This document shows positions 15,059 to 24,227 of a DNA stretch of 46,348 nucleotides, one piece after another. A model generated the notes under the pieces. The model made no database searches and was not told where the DNA came from. It saw only the letters and a program-made list of their open reading frames with translations. This stretch comes from Alphaproteobacteria bacterium (GTDB taxonomy: Bacteria; Pseudomonadota; Alphaproteobacteria; DSM-16000; Inquilinaceae), in assembly GCA_009909005.1 (NCBI GenBank), contig JAAAOG010000062.1, positions 1 through 46,348 on the forward strand, written 5' to 3'. The translations under genes and the position numbers were made by a program. The first letter of the stretch is position 1; every line of letters starts with the position of its first letter.

Positions 15059-16255
15059 TTATGACGCCGGGTCGACCTTCACGGGGGTGCCGTCGGAGAG
15101 GCGTTGGAGGTTGTCGGTGGCGATGCGGTCGCCGGGGGAGAGGCCGTCGGTGACCAGGGTCAGGCCGTCATAGACGCGGCCGGTCTCCACGGCGGTGCGG
15201 CGGGCCGTGCCCGTCTCGTCGATGCGGTAGACGAAGCGGCGGCCCTGTTCGGTGGCCAGGGCGGCGGCGGGCACCAGTACGGCGTTCTCGCGCTCTTCCA
15301 AAATCAGGCGGGCGCGGACGAACTGGCCGGGGCGCAGGCGGGTGCCGGGATTGGGCACCGTGGCGCGCGCCCGGATGGTGCCGGTCGCCTCGTCGAAGGC
15401 GTTGTCGAGCTGGGTGAGGGTGCCGGGCTCGGGCAGTGCGCGGCCGTCGTCGAAGCGGACGATGACCTGAAGCGGCCGCGGCCCGGCGCCGTCCGGGGCC
15501 TGCAGGCGGGTGAGTTCGGTATCGACCGGCTCGAACTCGACGAAGATCGGGTCGGTCTGCACGACGCTGACCAGCGGGTCCTGTCCGGGGACCACCAGAT
15601 CGCCGAGATCGACGGCGGCGAAGCCGGCCAGCCCGTCAAAGGGCGCCGCCACGGTGGCGAAGTCGCGATCGAGCCGCAAGGCGCGGATCTCGCCGTCCAG
15701 CGCCGCGATCTCGGCCCGCGCCCGCTCCAGCGAGCGGGTGATGCGGTCGATCCGCTCCTCGGTGGCGAAGTCCTCGCGCTCCAGGGCGGAGAAGCGGGCC
15801 AGCTGCCGCTCCTGAAAGGTCCGCTCGGCGACCAGGGCGGCGCGCTCGCCGCGCAGCTGCTCCAGCTCGGCCTCGATGGGGCGGGTGTCGAGCCGCACCA
15901 GCACGTCGCCCTCGGCGACCAGGCTGCCCTCATCGAAGGGCAGGGCGACGACATGGCCTTCCACCCGGGCGCGCAGCTCGGCCGACTGGATGGCGCGGAC
16001 GGTGCCGACATAGTCGCGGAAGATCGGCACGGTGCGGGTGGTCACCGGCTGCACGGTCACCGGCACCGGCCCTTGCGGCCCGCGGCCGGGGATCGGCGGC
16101 CCCCCACCGCCATCGCCGCCTCCGTTGCCGCCGGCCTGGCGCGCGGCCATGCCGCCGCCGGAGGCGAAGGGCCCCCAGCCCTGCCAGAGTGCGACGCCGC
16201 CGGCCGCGAGCAGCAGAACAGCCAGCCCGATAAACAGAAGACGTGGTGCGCGCAT
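15059..16255 (-). CDS. RND efflux periplasmic adaptor subunit (MexE/AcrA-like)
   Basis: This 398-residue membrane fusion protein links an inner-membrane RND pump to an outer-membrane channel. It has an N-terminal signal/anchor segment (LLFIGLAVLLLAAGGVALW, 5-23), a Gly-rich linker (about 33-62), a biotinyl-lipoyl half-domain starting at RVEGHVVALPFDEGSLVAEG, and an alpha-helical hairpin rich in Glu/Arg/Leu (about 130-195). The second lipoyl half, beta-barrel and membrane-proximal domains follow, with GTIRARATVPNPGTRLRPGQ as the usual adaptor motif. The cognate pump is encoded divergently 158 nt away, although adaptor and pump are usually in one operon. No regulator gene is adjacent. Confidence 0.93.
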   Translation of the reverse strand: MRAPRLLFIGLAVLLLAAGGVALWQGWGPFASGGGMAARQAGGNGGGDGGGGPPIPGRGPQGPVPVTVQPVTTRTVPIFRDYVGTVRAIQSAELRARVEGHVVALPFDEGSLVAEGDVLVRLDTRPIEAELEQLRGERAALVAERTFQERQLARFSALEREDFATEERIDRITRSLERARAEIAALDGEIRALRLDRDFATVAAPFDGLAGFAAVDLGDLVVPGQDPLVSVVQTDPIFVEFEPVDTELTRLQAPDGAGPRPLQVIVRFDDGRALPEPGTLTQLDNAFDEATGTIRARATVPNPGTRLRPGQFVRARLILEERENAVLVPAAALATEQGRRFVYRIDETGTARRTAVETGRVYDGLTLVTDGLSPGDRIATDNLQRLSDGTPVKVDPAS

Positions 16256-16413
16256 CGGTCCTGTTTCTCTTGCGGCTCGCCTGGTTCCGGCTCGGGCCCG
16301 CCTGCCGGGATGAACCGTTGAGCAGGGGAACGGTTTCCGCCGTCCGGCGTTAGCCGCCTGTCGGCGCCATGCGGATCCGGCAGAAAGACTAGATCCCTGA
16401 GGCGAGGCGTCGC
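16256..16413. promoter_or_regulatory. Divergent promoter region of the RND pair, with inverted repeat
   Basis: The 158-nt gap must drive both efflux genes. It contains the inverted repeat AACCGTT-N9-AACGGTT at 16313-16335, which could be an operator for an unlinked repressor. No firm -35/-10 pair was identified. The operator role is inferred only from symmetry and place. Confidence 0.4.
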
Positions 16414-19400
16414 GTGCCGATCATCACTTTTCTCATCGACCGGCCGGTTTTCTCCTCGGTGGTGTCGATCCTCATCCTTTTGATGGGCGCGGTCGCCATG
16501 CAGCTGCTGCCCATTGCGCGCTTTCCGCCGATCGCCCCGCCGCAGGTCGAGGTACAGGCGAATTTCGTCGGCGCCGGCGCCCAGGCGGTTGAGGACGCCG
16601 TGACCGAGCCGTTGGAGGAGGCGATCAACGGCGTCGACGGCATGATCTATCTGTCCTCCTCCAGCACCAGCGACGGCGTCTCGACGGTGCGGGTGACCTT
16701 CGAGGTCGGCTATGACGTCGATATCGCCGCCGTCGACGTGCTCAACCGCGTCAACCAGGCCGAGCCGCTGCTGCCGCAGACGGTGCAGGACCTCGGCGTC
16801 ACGGTGCGCAAGACCTCGCCGCAGCTGACGGCGGTTGTCAGCCTGTATTCTCCCAACGGCACCTATGACCAGGTCTTCCTCAGCAATTACGCCGACATCC
16901 ATATCCTCGACCCGCTGAACCGCATTCCCGGCGTCGGCAGCCTGGTCAATTTCGGCCAGCGCAACTATGCCATCCGCATCTGGCTCGATCCGCAGCGCCT
17001 GGCGTTCCTGAACCTGACGCCCGAGGACGTCGTCGCCGCGGTGCGGGCGGAGAATGTCGAGGTGGCGGCCGGCCAGATCGGCCAGCCGCCGCTGGCCGAC
17101 CCGCGCGCCTTCCAGTTCCAGGTCTCGGCCGCCGGACGGCTGGAGACGGCCGAGCAGTTCGCCGACATCATCGTGCGCAGCGAGGCGGATGGCGGCTTGG
17201 TGCGCCTCCGCGATCTCGGCCGGGTCGAGCTGGGGGCGAGCAGCTATGCCAGCTCCGCCTACCTGGCCGGCCAGCCCAGCGCCCAGCTGGGTGTTTTTCA
17301 GGCCTCCGACGCCAATGCCCTGGCGCTGATCGCCGAGATCCGCGCCACCATGGAGCGGCTGTCCGGCGCCTTTCCGGACGACCTTGCCTACCGGGTCACC
17401 TTCGACACCGCCGGCTTCGTCCAGGAATCGGTGAATGAGGTGGTGATCACCCTGTTCCTGGCCGCCGCCCTGGTCGGGCTGGTGATGTTCGTCTTCCTGC
17501 AGTCGTGGCGGACGACGCTGATCCCGCTGATCGCCATTCCGGTGTCGCTGGTCGGCGCCTTCGCCTTCCTCTTCGCCTTCGGTTTTTCCATCAACACCCT
17601 GACGCTGCTGGGCATGGTGCTGGCGGTGGGGCTGGTCGTCGACGACGCCATCGTCGTGGTCGAGAATGTCGAGCGGAACCTGCAGAAGGTCGGCGATGCG
17701 CGGCAGGCGGCCAAGCAGGCGATGGCGGAGGTGACCGGGCCGATCATCGCCACGACGCTGGTGCTGTTCGCCCTGTTCCTGCCCATCGCCTTCCTGCCCG
17801 GCATCACCGGCCAGCTCTACCGGCAGTTCAGCCTGACCATAGCCATGGCGGTCGGCCTGTCCTCGATCGTCTCGCTGTCGCTGACGCCGTCGCTCTGCGG
17901 CGTGCTGCTGAAGGCCGGGGCGCGCCAGCCCGGCTGGGCCTTCCGGCAGTTCAACAGCGGCTTCCGCTGGCTGGCGGAGCGGCTGCGGGGCGCCGTGCAG
18001 GCGCTGGCGCGGGCCTGGCCGCTGGCGCTGCTGCTTTTTGCCGGCGTGGTGGCGGCCGCCGTCTTTCTGCTGCTCACCCGGCCCGGCGGTTTCGTGCCGC
18101 AGGAGGACCAGGGCTATCTCTTCGTCAATGTCGAGCTGCCGGCCGCATCCTCGCTCGATCGCACCGAAGCGGTGGTGCTGGAGATGCAGGACATCCTGCT
18201 CGACTTGGAGGGCGTGGCCGACGTGGTCGGCGTTGCCGGCTTCAGCCTGGTCAGCCAGACCAACGCTCCCTATGTCGGGCTCGGCGTCGCCATTCTGGAG
18301 CCGTGGAGCGAGAGGCAGCGCCCGGATCTGAGCGCCCGGGCCCTGATCGGCCAGGCGCAGCAGCGTCTGGGCGCCATTCGTGCGGCGGATATCCAGGTCA
18401 TCAACCCGCCCTCGATTCCCGGCATCGGCTCGGTCGGCGGGCTGCAGCTGGAGGTCGAGGACCGAGGCGGCGCCGGCATCGCAGCGCTGGCCGAGGCGGC
18501 ACAGGGGCTGATCGGGGCCGGGCTGCAGCGCCCGGAATTCGCGCTGCTGTTCACCACCTTCAACGCCGATATTCCGCAGATCGGGCTGGACGTCGACCGT
18601 GACCGGGTGCGCCGCGCCACGGTGCCCTTCTCGCGGCTCTACACGGCGCTGCAGGCCTATCTGGGATCGGTGTTCGTCAACGAGTTCAACCGCTTCGGCC
18701 AGACCTACCGGGTGTTCGTCCAGGCCGAGGCGGAGGCTCGCGACGACATCGCCGACATCTCCCGCCTGCATGTGGTCAATGCCGAGGGCCGGCGAGTGCC
18801 GCTGGACCGCCTGGTCTCGACCCGGCTGGAGGCGGGGACGGACAATATTCCGCATTACAATCTGTACCCGTCCGCCGCGGTGCGGGCTGTGCCGGCGCCG
18901 GGCGTCAGCGGCGGCGAGGCGGTGGCGGCGATGGAAGAGCTGGCGGCCGAGACCCTGCCGCCGGGCTTCGCCTTCGAATGGACGGGTTCGGTGTTCCAGG
19001 AGCAGCAGGCCGGCAATCTGGCGCCGATCGTCTTCGGCCTGGCGCTGCTCTTCGTCTTTCTGGTGCTGGCGGCGCAGTATGAGAGCCTGGCCATCCCCTT
19101 CGTCATCATCCTCTCGGTGCCCTTCGCCATGCTCGGGGCGCTGGGATTCCTCACCCTGCGCGGTCTCGACCTCGACGTCTTCGCGCAGATCGGCCTGGTC
19201 ATGCTGATCGGCCTGGCGGCGAAGAACGCCATTCTCATCGCCGCCTTCGCCAAGGACCGGCGGCAGTCGGGAGCCGGGATCGTCGAAGCGGCGACCGACG
19301 CCGCCGCCATCCGCATGCGGCCGGTGATGATGACCGCGCTGTCCTTCATCTTCGGGACCCTGCCGCTGGTCCTGGCCGGCGGGGCGGGGGCGAATGCCCG

Positions 19401-19587
19401 CATCTCGGTCGGCACCACGGTGGTCGGCGGCATGACCGCGGCAATGGTGCTGACGCTGCTGATGGTGCCGGTGTTCTATATCCTGGTCGAGACGGCACGG
19501 GAGCGTCTGTCCCGCCGCCGTCGCCAGGAGTCGGAGTCCGGGCCGGGCCGCCTCGCTGACCGATCGGGCTCCGAAGGCCGGGCGTGA
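16414..19587 (+). CDS. RND multidrug efflux permease (AcrB/MexF-like, HAE1)
   Basis: This 1057-residue inner-membrane proton-driven exporter has the full HAE1 RND layout: transmembrane helix 1 (ITFLIDRPVFSSVVSILILL), a large periplasmic loop, helices 2-6, helix 7, a second loop and helices 8-12. The proton relay is present as Asp410-Asp411 in GLVVDDAIVVVENVERN and Lys937 in GLAAKNAILIAAFAKD. The start is a GTG at 16414 with a weak GAGGCG ribosome site. Length is normal for the family. It should work with the divergently encoded adaptor and an outer-membrane channel encoded elsewhere. Substrates cannot be inferred. Confidence 0.96.
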   Translation: MPIITFLIDRPVFSSVVSILILLMGAVAMQLLPIARFPPIAPPQVEVQANFVGAGAQAVEDAVTEPLEEAINGVDGMIYLSSSSTSDGVSTVRVTFEVGYDVDIAAVDVLNRVNQAEPLLPQTVQDLGVTVRKTSPQLTAVVSLYSPNGTYDQVFLSNYADIHILDPLNRIPGVGSLVNFGQRNYAIRIWLDPQRLAFLNLTPEDVVAAVRAENVEVAAGQIGQPPLADPRAFQFQVSAAGRLETAEQFADIIVRSEADGGLVRLRDLGRVELGASSYASSAYLAGQPSAQLGVFQASDANALALIAEIRATMERLSGAFPDDLAYRVTFDTAGFVQESVNEVVITLFLAAALVGLVMFVFLQSWRTTLIPLIAIPVSLVGAFAFLFAFGFSINTLTLLGMVLAVGLVVDDAIVVVENVERNLQKVGDARQAAKQAMAEVTGPIIATTLVLFALFLPIAFLPGITGQLYRQFSLTIAMAVGLSSIVSLSLTPSLCGVLLKAGARQPGWAFRQFNSGFRWLAERLRGAVQALARAWPLALLLFAGVVAAAVFLLLTRPGGFVPQEDQGYLFVNVELPAASSLDRTEAVVLEMQDILLDLEGVADVVGVAGFSLVSQTNAPYVGLGVAILEPWSERQRPDLSARALIGQAQQRLGAIRAADIQVINPPSIPGIGSVGGLQLEVEDRGGAGIAALAEAAQGLIGAGLQRPEFALLFTTFNADIPQIGLDVDRDRVRRATVPFSRLYTALQAYLGSVFVNEFNRFGQTYRVFVQAEAEARDDIADISRLHVVNAEGRRVPLDRLVSTRLEAGTDNIPHYNLYPSAAVRAVPAPGVSGGEAVAAMEELAAETLPPGFAFEWTGSVFQEQQAGNLAPIVFGLALLFVFLVLAAQYESLAIPFVIILSVPFAMLGALGFLTLRGLDLDVFAQIGLVMLIGLAAKNAILIAAFAKDRRQSGAGIVEAATDAAAIRMRPVMMTALSFIFGTLPLVLAGGAGANARISVGTTVVGGMTAAMVLTLLMVPVFYILVETARERLSRRRRQESESGPGRLADRSGSEGRA

Positions 19588-19657
19588 TGGGGGCTTGCTG
19601 GCGGCGGGGCGGCGGTGCATCTCATGCTCAAAGCGTTATTGCACTGCAAGGTCCCCG

Positions 19658-20170
19658 ATGGCTTCGGCACCGCGCCCCGCTCCCCATGACCGCTTCGACA
19701 GCCGCGCCTTCCGGCAGATCATGGGCCGGTTTCCGACCGGCGTCACCGTGGTGGCGACGCGGGACCCGCACGGGGCGCCGGTGGGGGTTACGGTGAACTC
19801 CTTCACCTCGGTGTCGCTCGACCCGCCGCTGGTGCTGTTCTGCCTGGCCCGGCACGCCCGCTCTTATCCGATGTTCGCGGCGTCGCCGCATTTCACCGTG
19901 AACATTCTGGGGGACGAGCGGCGCGATCTCAGCGACCGCTTCGCCGGCTCGCCCTTCGACTGGACGGACGTCCGGACCGAGGGATGGGAGACTGGCGCCC
20001 CCGTCCTCAGCGAAGCGGCGGCGGCGCTCGATTGCCGGGTGACGGCCCGCTATGAGGGCGGCGATCACGACATCATCGTGGGCGAGGTCGTGGCCCTCGG
20101 CTCGCTCAGGCCCGGCAAGCCGCTGGTGTATTACCGGGGAACTTTTGTTGATCTGCCGGACCTCACCTAG
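19658..20170 (+). CDS. Flavin reductase family protein
   Basis: This 170-residue protein belongs to the flavin reductase (FMN-binding split-barrel) family. The signature is FRQIMGRFPTGVTVVATRD followed by GVTVNSFTSVSLDPPLVLFC, the FMN-binding part. HDIIVGEVVAL and a terminal YYRGTF complete the fold. It should reduce FMN or FAD with NAD(P)H for a two-component monooxygenase, but no oxygenase gene lies beside it. The ATG at 19658 is preferred; the 21 extra codons upstream lack protein character. It converges on the penicillin acylase gene. Confidence 0.9.
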   Translation: MASAPRPAPHDRFDSRAFRQIMGRFPTGVTVVATRDPHGAPVGVTVNSFTSVSLDPPLVLFCLARHARSYPMFAASPHFTVNILGDERRDLSDRFAGSPFDWTDVRTEGWETGAPVLSEAAAALDCRVTARYEGGDHDIIVGEVVALGSLRPGKPLVYYRGTFVDLPDLT

Positions 20171-20205
20171 GGCATTCATGTCTTGCATGCGTTCCGTCTT
20201 GGTGC

Positions 20206-20230
20206 GGCATGCACGCTGAGCGTGCATGCC
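20206..20230. repeat. Perfect inverted repeat between convergent genes
   Basis: GGCATGCACGCT-G-AGCGTGCATGCC is a perfect 12-bp inverted repeat with a one-base centre. It ends immediately before the stop codon of the acylase gene (20231-20233, minus strand) and 36 nt after the flavin reductase stop. It lacks a T-run on either strand, so it may pause or stabilise both convergent transcripts but is not a classic intrinsic terminator. Confidence 0.65.
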
Positions 20231-22684
20231 CTACTGCGGCTCCAACAAAAACTCGGCGTAGCCGCGGTCCCGCAGCTCTTGTTCCGACCCCGAGATGGTC
20301 AGCATGGCGCCGTCGCGCCAGGGCCCGACGAGATTGCCGTAATGTGGCGATACCGGGTTGCCCGACTGGCCGGTGACGATCATGAAGCGCGAGGCGGCCA
20401 GGTCCGACAGGTCGTAGACCGCCCGCAGGCTGGCGCCATGGATATGGCGGAAAGGCTCCGGACCGTTGCCGCCGATCGTGCCGCCGCGATTGACCGTGTT
20501 GTCGCCGCCGGGGGTGGCGATGCCGAGATCGGTCAGGTCCGAAAGCACCGGCACCCGGCTGAGCACCTGGTTGGTCAGCGGCGCGACATGCGCCTGCCCC
20601 CAGCGCCAGGCCGTCATCTCGGATCCGTATCGTTCCGAAAGCGACTCGAGGGTCTCGGCCAGGGCGGCGGCGGCGACGGCCGGGCAGTCCTCGGTCGTCC
20701 CGGCCGTTGCGGCATCGTCGCACCAGTGCCGGGCCGCGGTCAGCATATGGTGGACGGTGCGCGGCCGGGCGCCCCAATAGGCCTCGAACAGGCTCTCCTG
20801 CGGCTCGGGTGCGTCGACGCGGACCGCCGGTGGGAAATCAAGCCCGGCCTCGCCGGCATCGATCTCGTCCCGATACAGGGCCCGGTTCAGCGCGCGCAGC
20901 CAGGCGGCGTAGAGCAGTGGCTCCGGCCGGTCGCGGTCCATGGCGTAGTCCCAGCCGCGCAGCATGGTGATGGCCGGCATCAGGCGGCCGGTCTCGTCCA
21001 TTGCCATGCCGGCCTCGGCGGCGTCGAGCATCAGCGGCAGCAACTGCCGGGCGGCGGTCGAGACGGTGTCGAGCAATATGGCTTCGGAGGAGGCGATGTC
21101 CTGCCGGCCGTCCGCCTCCAGCAGCTCGGCGATGCGCCGGGAGCGATAGGGTCCTTCATAGGCGTGCGCCGCCAGCAGATGCGGATAGTCCGGGCCGACC
21201 ACCGGGTTGTTGGCATTGATGACCCGGCCGTTCGCCGGGTTGCGGACCTGCGGCAGGTCTTCGAACGGCACGAAGCCGGTCCAGTCATGGCTGCCGGTCC
21301 AGCCCGGCACCGGCAGCAGGCCGTTGCCGGCGGCGCGGATCGGGATCCGGCCCGGCGTGATCAGGCCGATGGTGCCGGACCGGTCGGCGTAGAAGACGTT
21401 CTGCACCGGCGCCTGCCAGTGCCGCATGGCGTCGCGGAAGCTGTCCCAGTCCCGCGCCCGGTTCAGCCGGTAAAAGGCCTCGGCGATGATGTCGTCCGGC
21501 GTTATGGTGGTCGAGGCCAGGGCGACGACGATGTCCTCCTCGCTCAACAGGGCGGCGAAGCGCGCTTCGTCGACATCGCTGACAACCGGCCCGTGCCGGG
21601 TCTCGCGGATGGTCAGGGTGACGGGATCGCCGCCGCGCACGGCGACGGTCTCCTCCCGCACCGAAAAGGGCTGCGGGCCGTCCGGGGCGAGATAGCGGTC
21701 CGGGTCGTCGGGGTCGATCCGCTCCAGGAACAAATCCTGAGTGTCGGCGCCGGTGGTGGTCAGCCCCCAGGCGATTTCGCCATTGTGCCCGAGCACGTGG
21801 AACGGCGTGCCGGGCAGGGTGGCGCCGGCCAGCGACAGCTCCGGCGTTTCGATGCGGGCGAGGTACCAGATGACCGGCGCACCGAGCCGCAGATGCGGGT
21901 CGTTGGCGAGCAGCGGCGCGCCGCCGGCGGTGTGGTGGCCGGCGACGGCCCAGGCATTCGAGGCGCCCTGCGGCACGCCGATCTCGGGGACCGACGCGGC
22001 CAGCCGGGTCAGCGCCGGGGTCAGTGCCGCCAGGTCGATGCTGTAGTCCGGATCGGCGGCGTCGGGGTAGAGATCGGCCACGGCATCCGGGCCCAGCGCG
22101 GCGGCCAGCCGGGTGCGCAGCATCTCCTCGATCCAGTTGAAGGACAGGCGCAGGCCCATCAGCCGGGCGAAGACGAGGCTGTCGGCCGGCCGCCAGGGCT
22201 CGGGTTCGTGGCGGAGCAGGGTGTATTCGATCGGCAGGGCGCCGTCATGGCTGTCCAGCCAGGCGTTGACGCCGGCGGTGTAAGCGTCCACCGCCGCGCG
22301 CACCGGCGCCGGCAGGCTCTCATAGCTGGCGGCCGCGTCGCGGTAGACGCCGAGCGTCCGCATGAAGCGGTCGACCCGCAGCACGCTGTCGCCGATCACC
22401 TCGGCGCTGCGCCCGGCACCGAGCATGCGCTGGGCGTCCATCTGGAACAGCCGGTCCTGGGCGTGAACATAGCCGAGCGCGGTGTAGGCATCCGCCTCGG
22501 TGTCGGCGAAGATGTGGGGAATGCCCTGGTCGTCGCGGATGATGCGCACCGGTGCCGACAGCCCGGCGATCGCGGCGGAGCCCGCGCGCGGCGGCAGGCC
22601 GGTTTGCAGCCAGACGAGGAAGACGCCGCTGCCGACCACCGACAGCACGATCAGCAGCAGCAGGCCGCGCCAGATCCATTTCAT
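20231..22684 (-). CDS. Penicillin acylase family protein (S45 Ntn-hydrolase)
   Basis: This 817-residue protein is an S45 N-terminal-nucleophile amidase made as a precursor and cut into alpha and beta chains. A hydrophobic segment (7-28: GLLLLIVLSVVGSGVFLVWLQ) exports or anchors it. The alpha-chain region contains PVRIIRDDQGIPHIFADTEADA and GYVHAQDRLFQMD. The autoproteolysis site is QGASNAW, giving Ser242 as the new N-terminal nucleophile. LLANDPHLRLGAPVIWYLAR follows in the beta chain. Substrates of relatives include beta-lactams and acyl-homoserine lactones, and neither can be chosen here. The gene follows the ATP12 gene by 33 nt and is probably the last of an operon. Confidence 0.95.
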   Translation of the reverse strand: MKWIWRGLLLLIVLSVVGSGVFLVWLQTGLPPRAGSAAIAGLSAPVRIIRDDQGIPHIFADTEADAYTALGYVHAQDRLFQMDAQRMLGAGRSAEVIGDSVLRVDRFMRTLGVYRDAAASYESLPAPVRAAVDAYTAGVNAWLDSHDGALPIEYTLLRHEPEPWRPADSLVFARLMGLRLSFNWIEEMLRTRLAAALGPDAVADLYPDAADPDYSIDLAALTPALTRLAASVPEIGVPQGASNAWAVAGHHTAGGAPLLANDPHLRLGAPVIWYLARIETPELSLAGATLPGTPFHVLGHNGEIAWGLTTTGADTQDLFLERIDPDDPDRYLAPDGPQPFSVREETVAVRGGDPVTLTIRETRHGPVVSDVDEARFAALLSEEDIVVALASTTITPDDIIAEAFYRLNRARDWDSFRDAMRHWQAPVQNVFYADRSGTIGLITPGRIPIRAAGNGLLPVPGWTGSHDWTGFVPFEDLPQVRNPANGRVINANNPVVGPDYPHLLAAHAYEGPYRSRRIAELLEADGRQDIASSEAILLDTVSTAARQLLPLMLDAAEAGMAMDETGRLMPAITMLRGWDYAMDRDRPEPLLYAAWLRALNRALYRDEIDAGEAGLDFPPAVRVDAPEPQESLFEAYWGARPRTVHHMLTAARHWCDDAATAGTTEDCPAVAAAALAETLESLSERYGSEMTAWRWGQAHVAPLTNQVLSRVPVLSDLTDLGIATPGGDNTVNRGGTIGGNGPEPFRHIHGASLRAVYDLSDLAASRFMIVTGQSGNPVSPHYGNLVGPWRDGAMLTISGSEQELRDRGYAEFLLEPQ

Positions 22685-22717
22685 GGAAGGACTTCCCGGA
22701 AGCAGTGGGGCCGGCTC

Positions 22718-23428
22718 CTAGGCGGGTCGGCCCTCGGGCTCGAGCAGCCTGGCGAAGCGCGCGGCCGCATGCAATTCGATGCGCATATGGGCGCGCCGGG
22801 CGGCGGCCTCGGCGTCCTCGCCCCAGCGCTCCATCTGATAGGTCTCTTCCAGCGCCGCGGCGTCGAAGGCGGCATCGGGGGTGAGCTTGCCGTCGATCAG
22901 CGCGAGGCCCAGCACGAGCGAGCCGGTCAGACCCGTCGCTTCGGCCAGCACCGTCAGCCGCAGCGTGTCGAGCCGCGTGACCGCTGCCCGCAGCGCCTCG
23001 ATCGAGTCGCCGGGCTGGCCGGCCGGGAAGATCGCCGTGGTCACCGTGAGCGGCGCGTCATAGGCCCGGGCCAGCCAGTCGAGCAATGGCTGCCAGACCA
23101 GCCGCTGCTTTTCCGCCAGCTCCAGCGGCGAGTCGACCCGATGGCAGAGCAGGTCGGTCCGCGCATACGCGACGATGGTGGCGATGGTGTCGTCGCGCAG
23201 GGCCGAGACCCGGTCGATCGCCGTATTGGCAAGGCGGGTCAGGTAGAGTTCGGGCACCCGCACCGTCTCCTCCTGCGCCTGCCATTCCGCGGCGATCGCC
23301 GCCGCCAGGGCGTGCGTCGGCACCACCAGCTGCGCCTTGTTGGGTGTGCGCATGGGCTTGCCGTCGAGCGTCACGCTGTAGCCCGTTTCCGCCTCGACGA
23401 CGCCGACCGTCTTGTAGAACCGCTTCAT
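22718..23428 (-). CDS. ATP12 family F1-ATPase assembly chaperone
   Basis: The 236-residue protein matches the ATP12 family: MKRFYKTVGVVEAETGYSVTLDG at the start, LDGKPMRTPNKAQLVVP, then the AEWQAQEETV helix and the family ending around LGLALIDGKLTPDAAFDAA. In mitochondria and alphaproteobacteria it assists incorporation of the F1 alpha subunit. Its presence is one of the better taxonomic hints to Alphaproteobacteria in this window. The gene sits 82 nt after the HAD phosphatase gene and 33 nt before the acylase gene, on the same strand. The order RluA, HAD, ATP12 is a known alphaproteobacterial arrangement. Confidence 0.93.
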   Translation of the reverse strand: MKRFYKTVGVVEAETGYSVTLDGKPMRTPNKAQLVVPTHALAAAIAAEWQAQEETVRVPELYLTRLANTAIDRVSALRDDTIATIVAYARTDLLCHRVDSPLELAEKQRLVWQPLLDWLARAYDAPLTVTTAIFPAGQPGDSIEALRAAVTRLDTLRLTVLAEATGLTGSLVLGLALIDGKLTPDAAFDAAALEETYQMERWGEDAEAAARRAHMRIELHAAARFARLLEPEGRPA

Positions 23429-23510
23429 GACGGAAAATCTGTCGCTGCAAGACCCGATGCCAAGCGTACACCAGGGCGCATGACAGCGAAAAGCGGCCGT
23501 GCGGACCGGC

Positions 23511-24212
23511 TCATGGCCGCGATGCCCGATCGGGCAGGCCGTCGGTGCCGAGCATGTCGCCGATCGCCGGCGGCAGGGCGGCGGCCTCGTCGACTACCAG
23601 AGCCGCCCCGGACGCCCGCAGCGCCTCCGGCGCATGATAGCCCCAGGACACGCCGATCGCCCCGGTGCCGGCGGCCTTCGCCATCTCCATGTCGAAGACC
23701 GTGTCGCCGATGACGACGGCCTGCCGGGGCGTGGCGCCCACGGTCTCCAGCGCCATTTCGGCCATGCCGGGATGCGGCTTGCCCGGCGCATCGTCGGCGG
23801 TCACCAGGGTGACGAAGCGGCCGGAGAGATTGTGGCTCTCCAGGGTCGCGATCAGCCCCTTGCGCGATTTGCCGGTGACGATGCCGAGCAGCACGCCGGC
23901 GGCCTCCAGCGCGTCCAGCACCTCCAGCATGCCGGGAAAGAGCGGGTCGAGCGGCCCGTCCGGCCGGCGGAGCGCCGCATAGGCGGCCTGATAGGCCTTG
24001 CCGAGGCGCGAGACCTCCGGCGCATCGGCCTCGGGCGCCAGCCGCAGAATGGCCTGCGGCAGCGACAGCCCGACCACCGACCGCACCAGCCCGGGTTCGG
24101 GTGCCGGCAGCCCGCAGGCGGCGAAGGCCGAGCCCATGGCGGCGACGATCGACGCCTGGCTGTCGACCAGCGTGCCGTCGCAGTCGAACAGAGCGAGCCT
24201 GAGGCCGGTCAT
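23511..24212 (-). CDS. HAD-IA family phosphatase (phosphoglycolate-phosphatase-like)
   Basis: This 233-residue HAD-superfamily hydrolase has motif I LFDCDGTLVDSQ (nucleophile Asp10, acid/base Asp12). A helical cap (about 17-85) follows, then motif II TGKSRKG, and motifs III/IV with the lysine in DDAPGKPHPGM and VIGDTVFDMEMAK. The layout fits Gph-like small-molecule phosphatases; the substrate is uncertain. It follows the pseudouridine synthase gene by 15 nt, so the two are clearly co-transcribed. Confidence 0.92.
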   Translation of the reverse strand: MTGLRLALFDCDGTLVDSQASIVAAMGSAFAACGLPAPEPGLVRSVVGLSLPQAILRLAPEADAPEVSRLGKAYQAAYAALRRPDGPLDPLFPGMLEVLDALEAAGVLLGIVTGKSRKGLIATLESHNLSGRFVTLVTADDAPGKPHPGMAEMALETVGATPRQAVVIGDTVFDMEMAKAAGTGAIGVSWGYHAPEALRASGAALVVDEAAALPPAIGDMLGTDGLPDRASRP

Positions 24213-24227
24213 GTCATGGCTCCAGAT

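Noticed and set aside
14302-15153. Open frames of 168-277 codons across the repeat island
   Set aside because: Their translations simply repeat short motifs encoded by the palindromes in several frames and lack ribosome sites. All frames look equally repetitive, as expected for non-coding tandem repeats.
16057-19620. A 1187-codon minus-strand open frame
   Set aside because: It lies antisense to the RND permease and is Asp/Arg/Gln/His-rich without membrane or domain features. The permease frame is unmistakable.
20183-23713. A 1176-codon plus-strand open frame
   Set aside because: It runs antisense to the penicillin acylase and ATP12 genes, both with clear family motifs. Its translation is Gly/Arg/Gln-rich with no domain pattern, as expected for a shadow frame in high-GC DNA.
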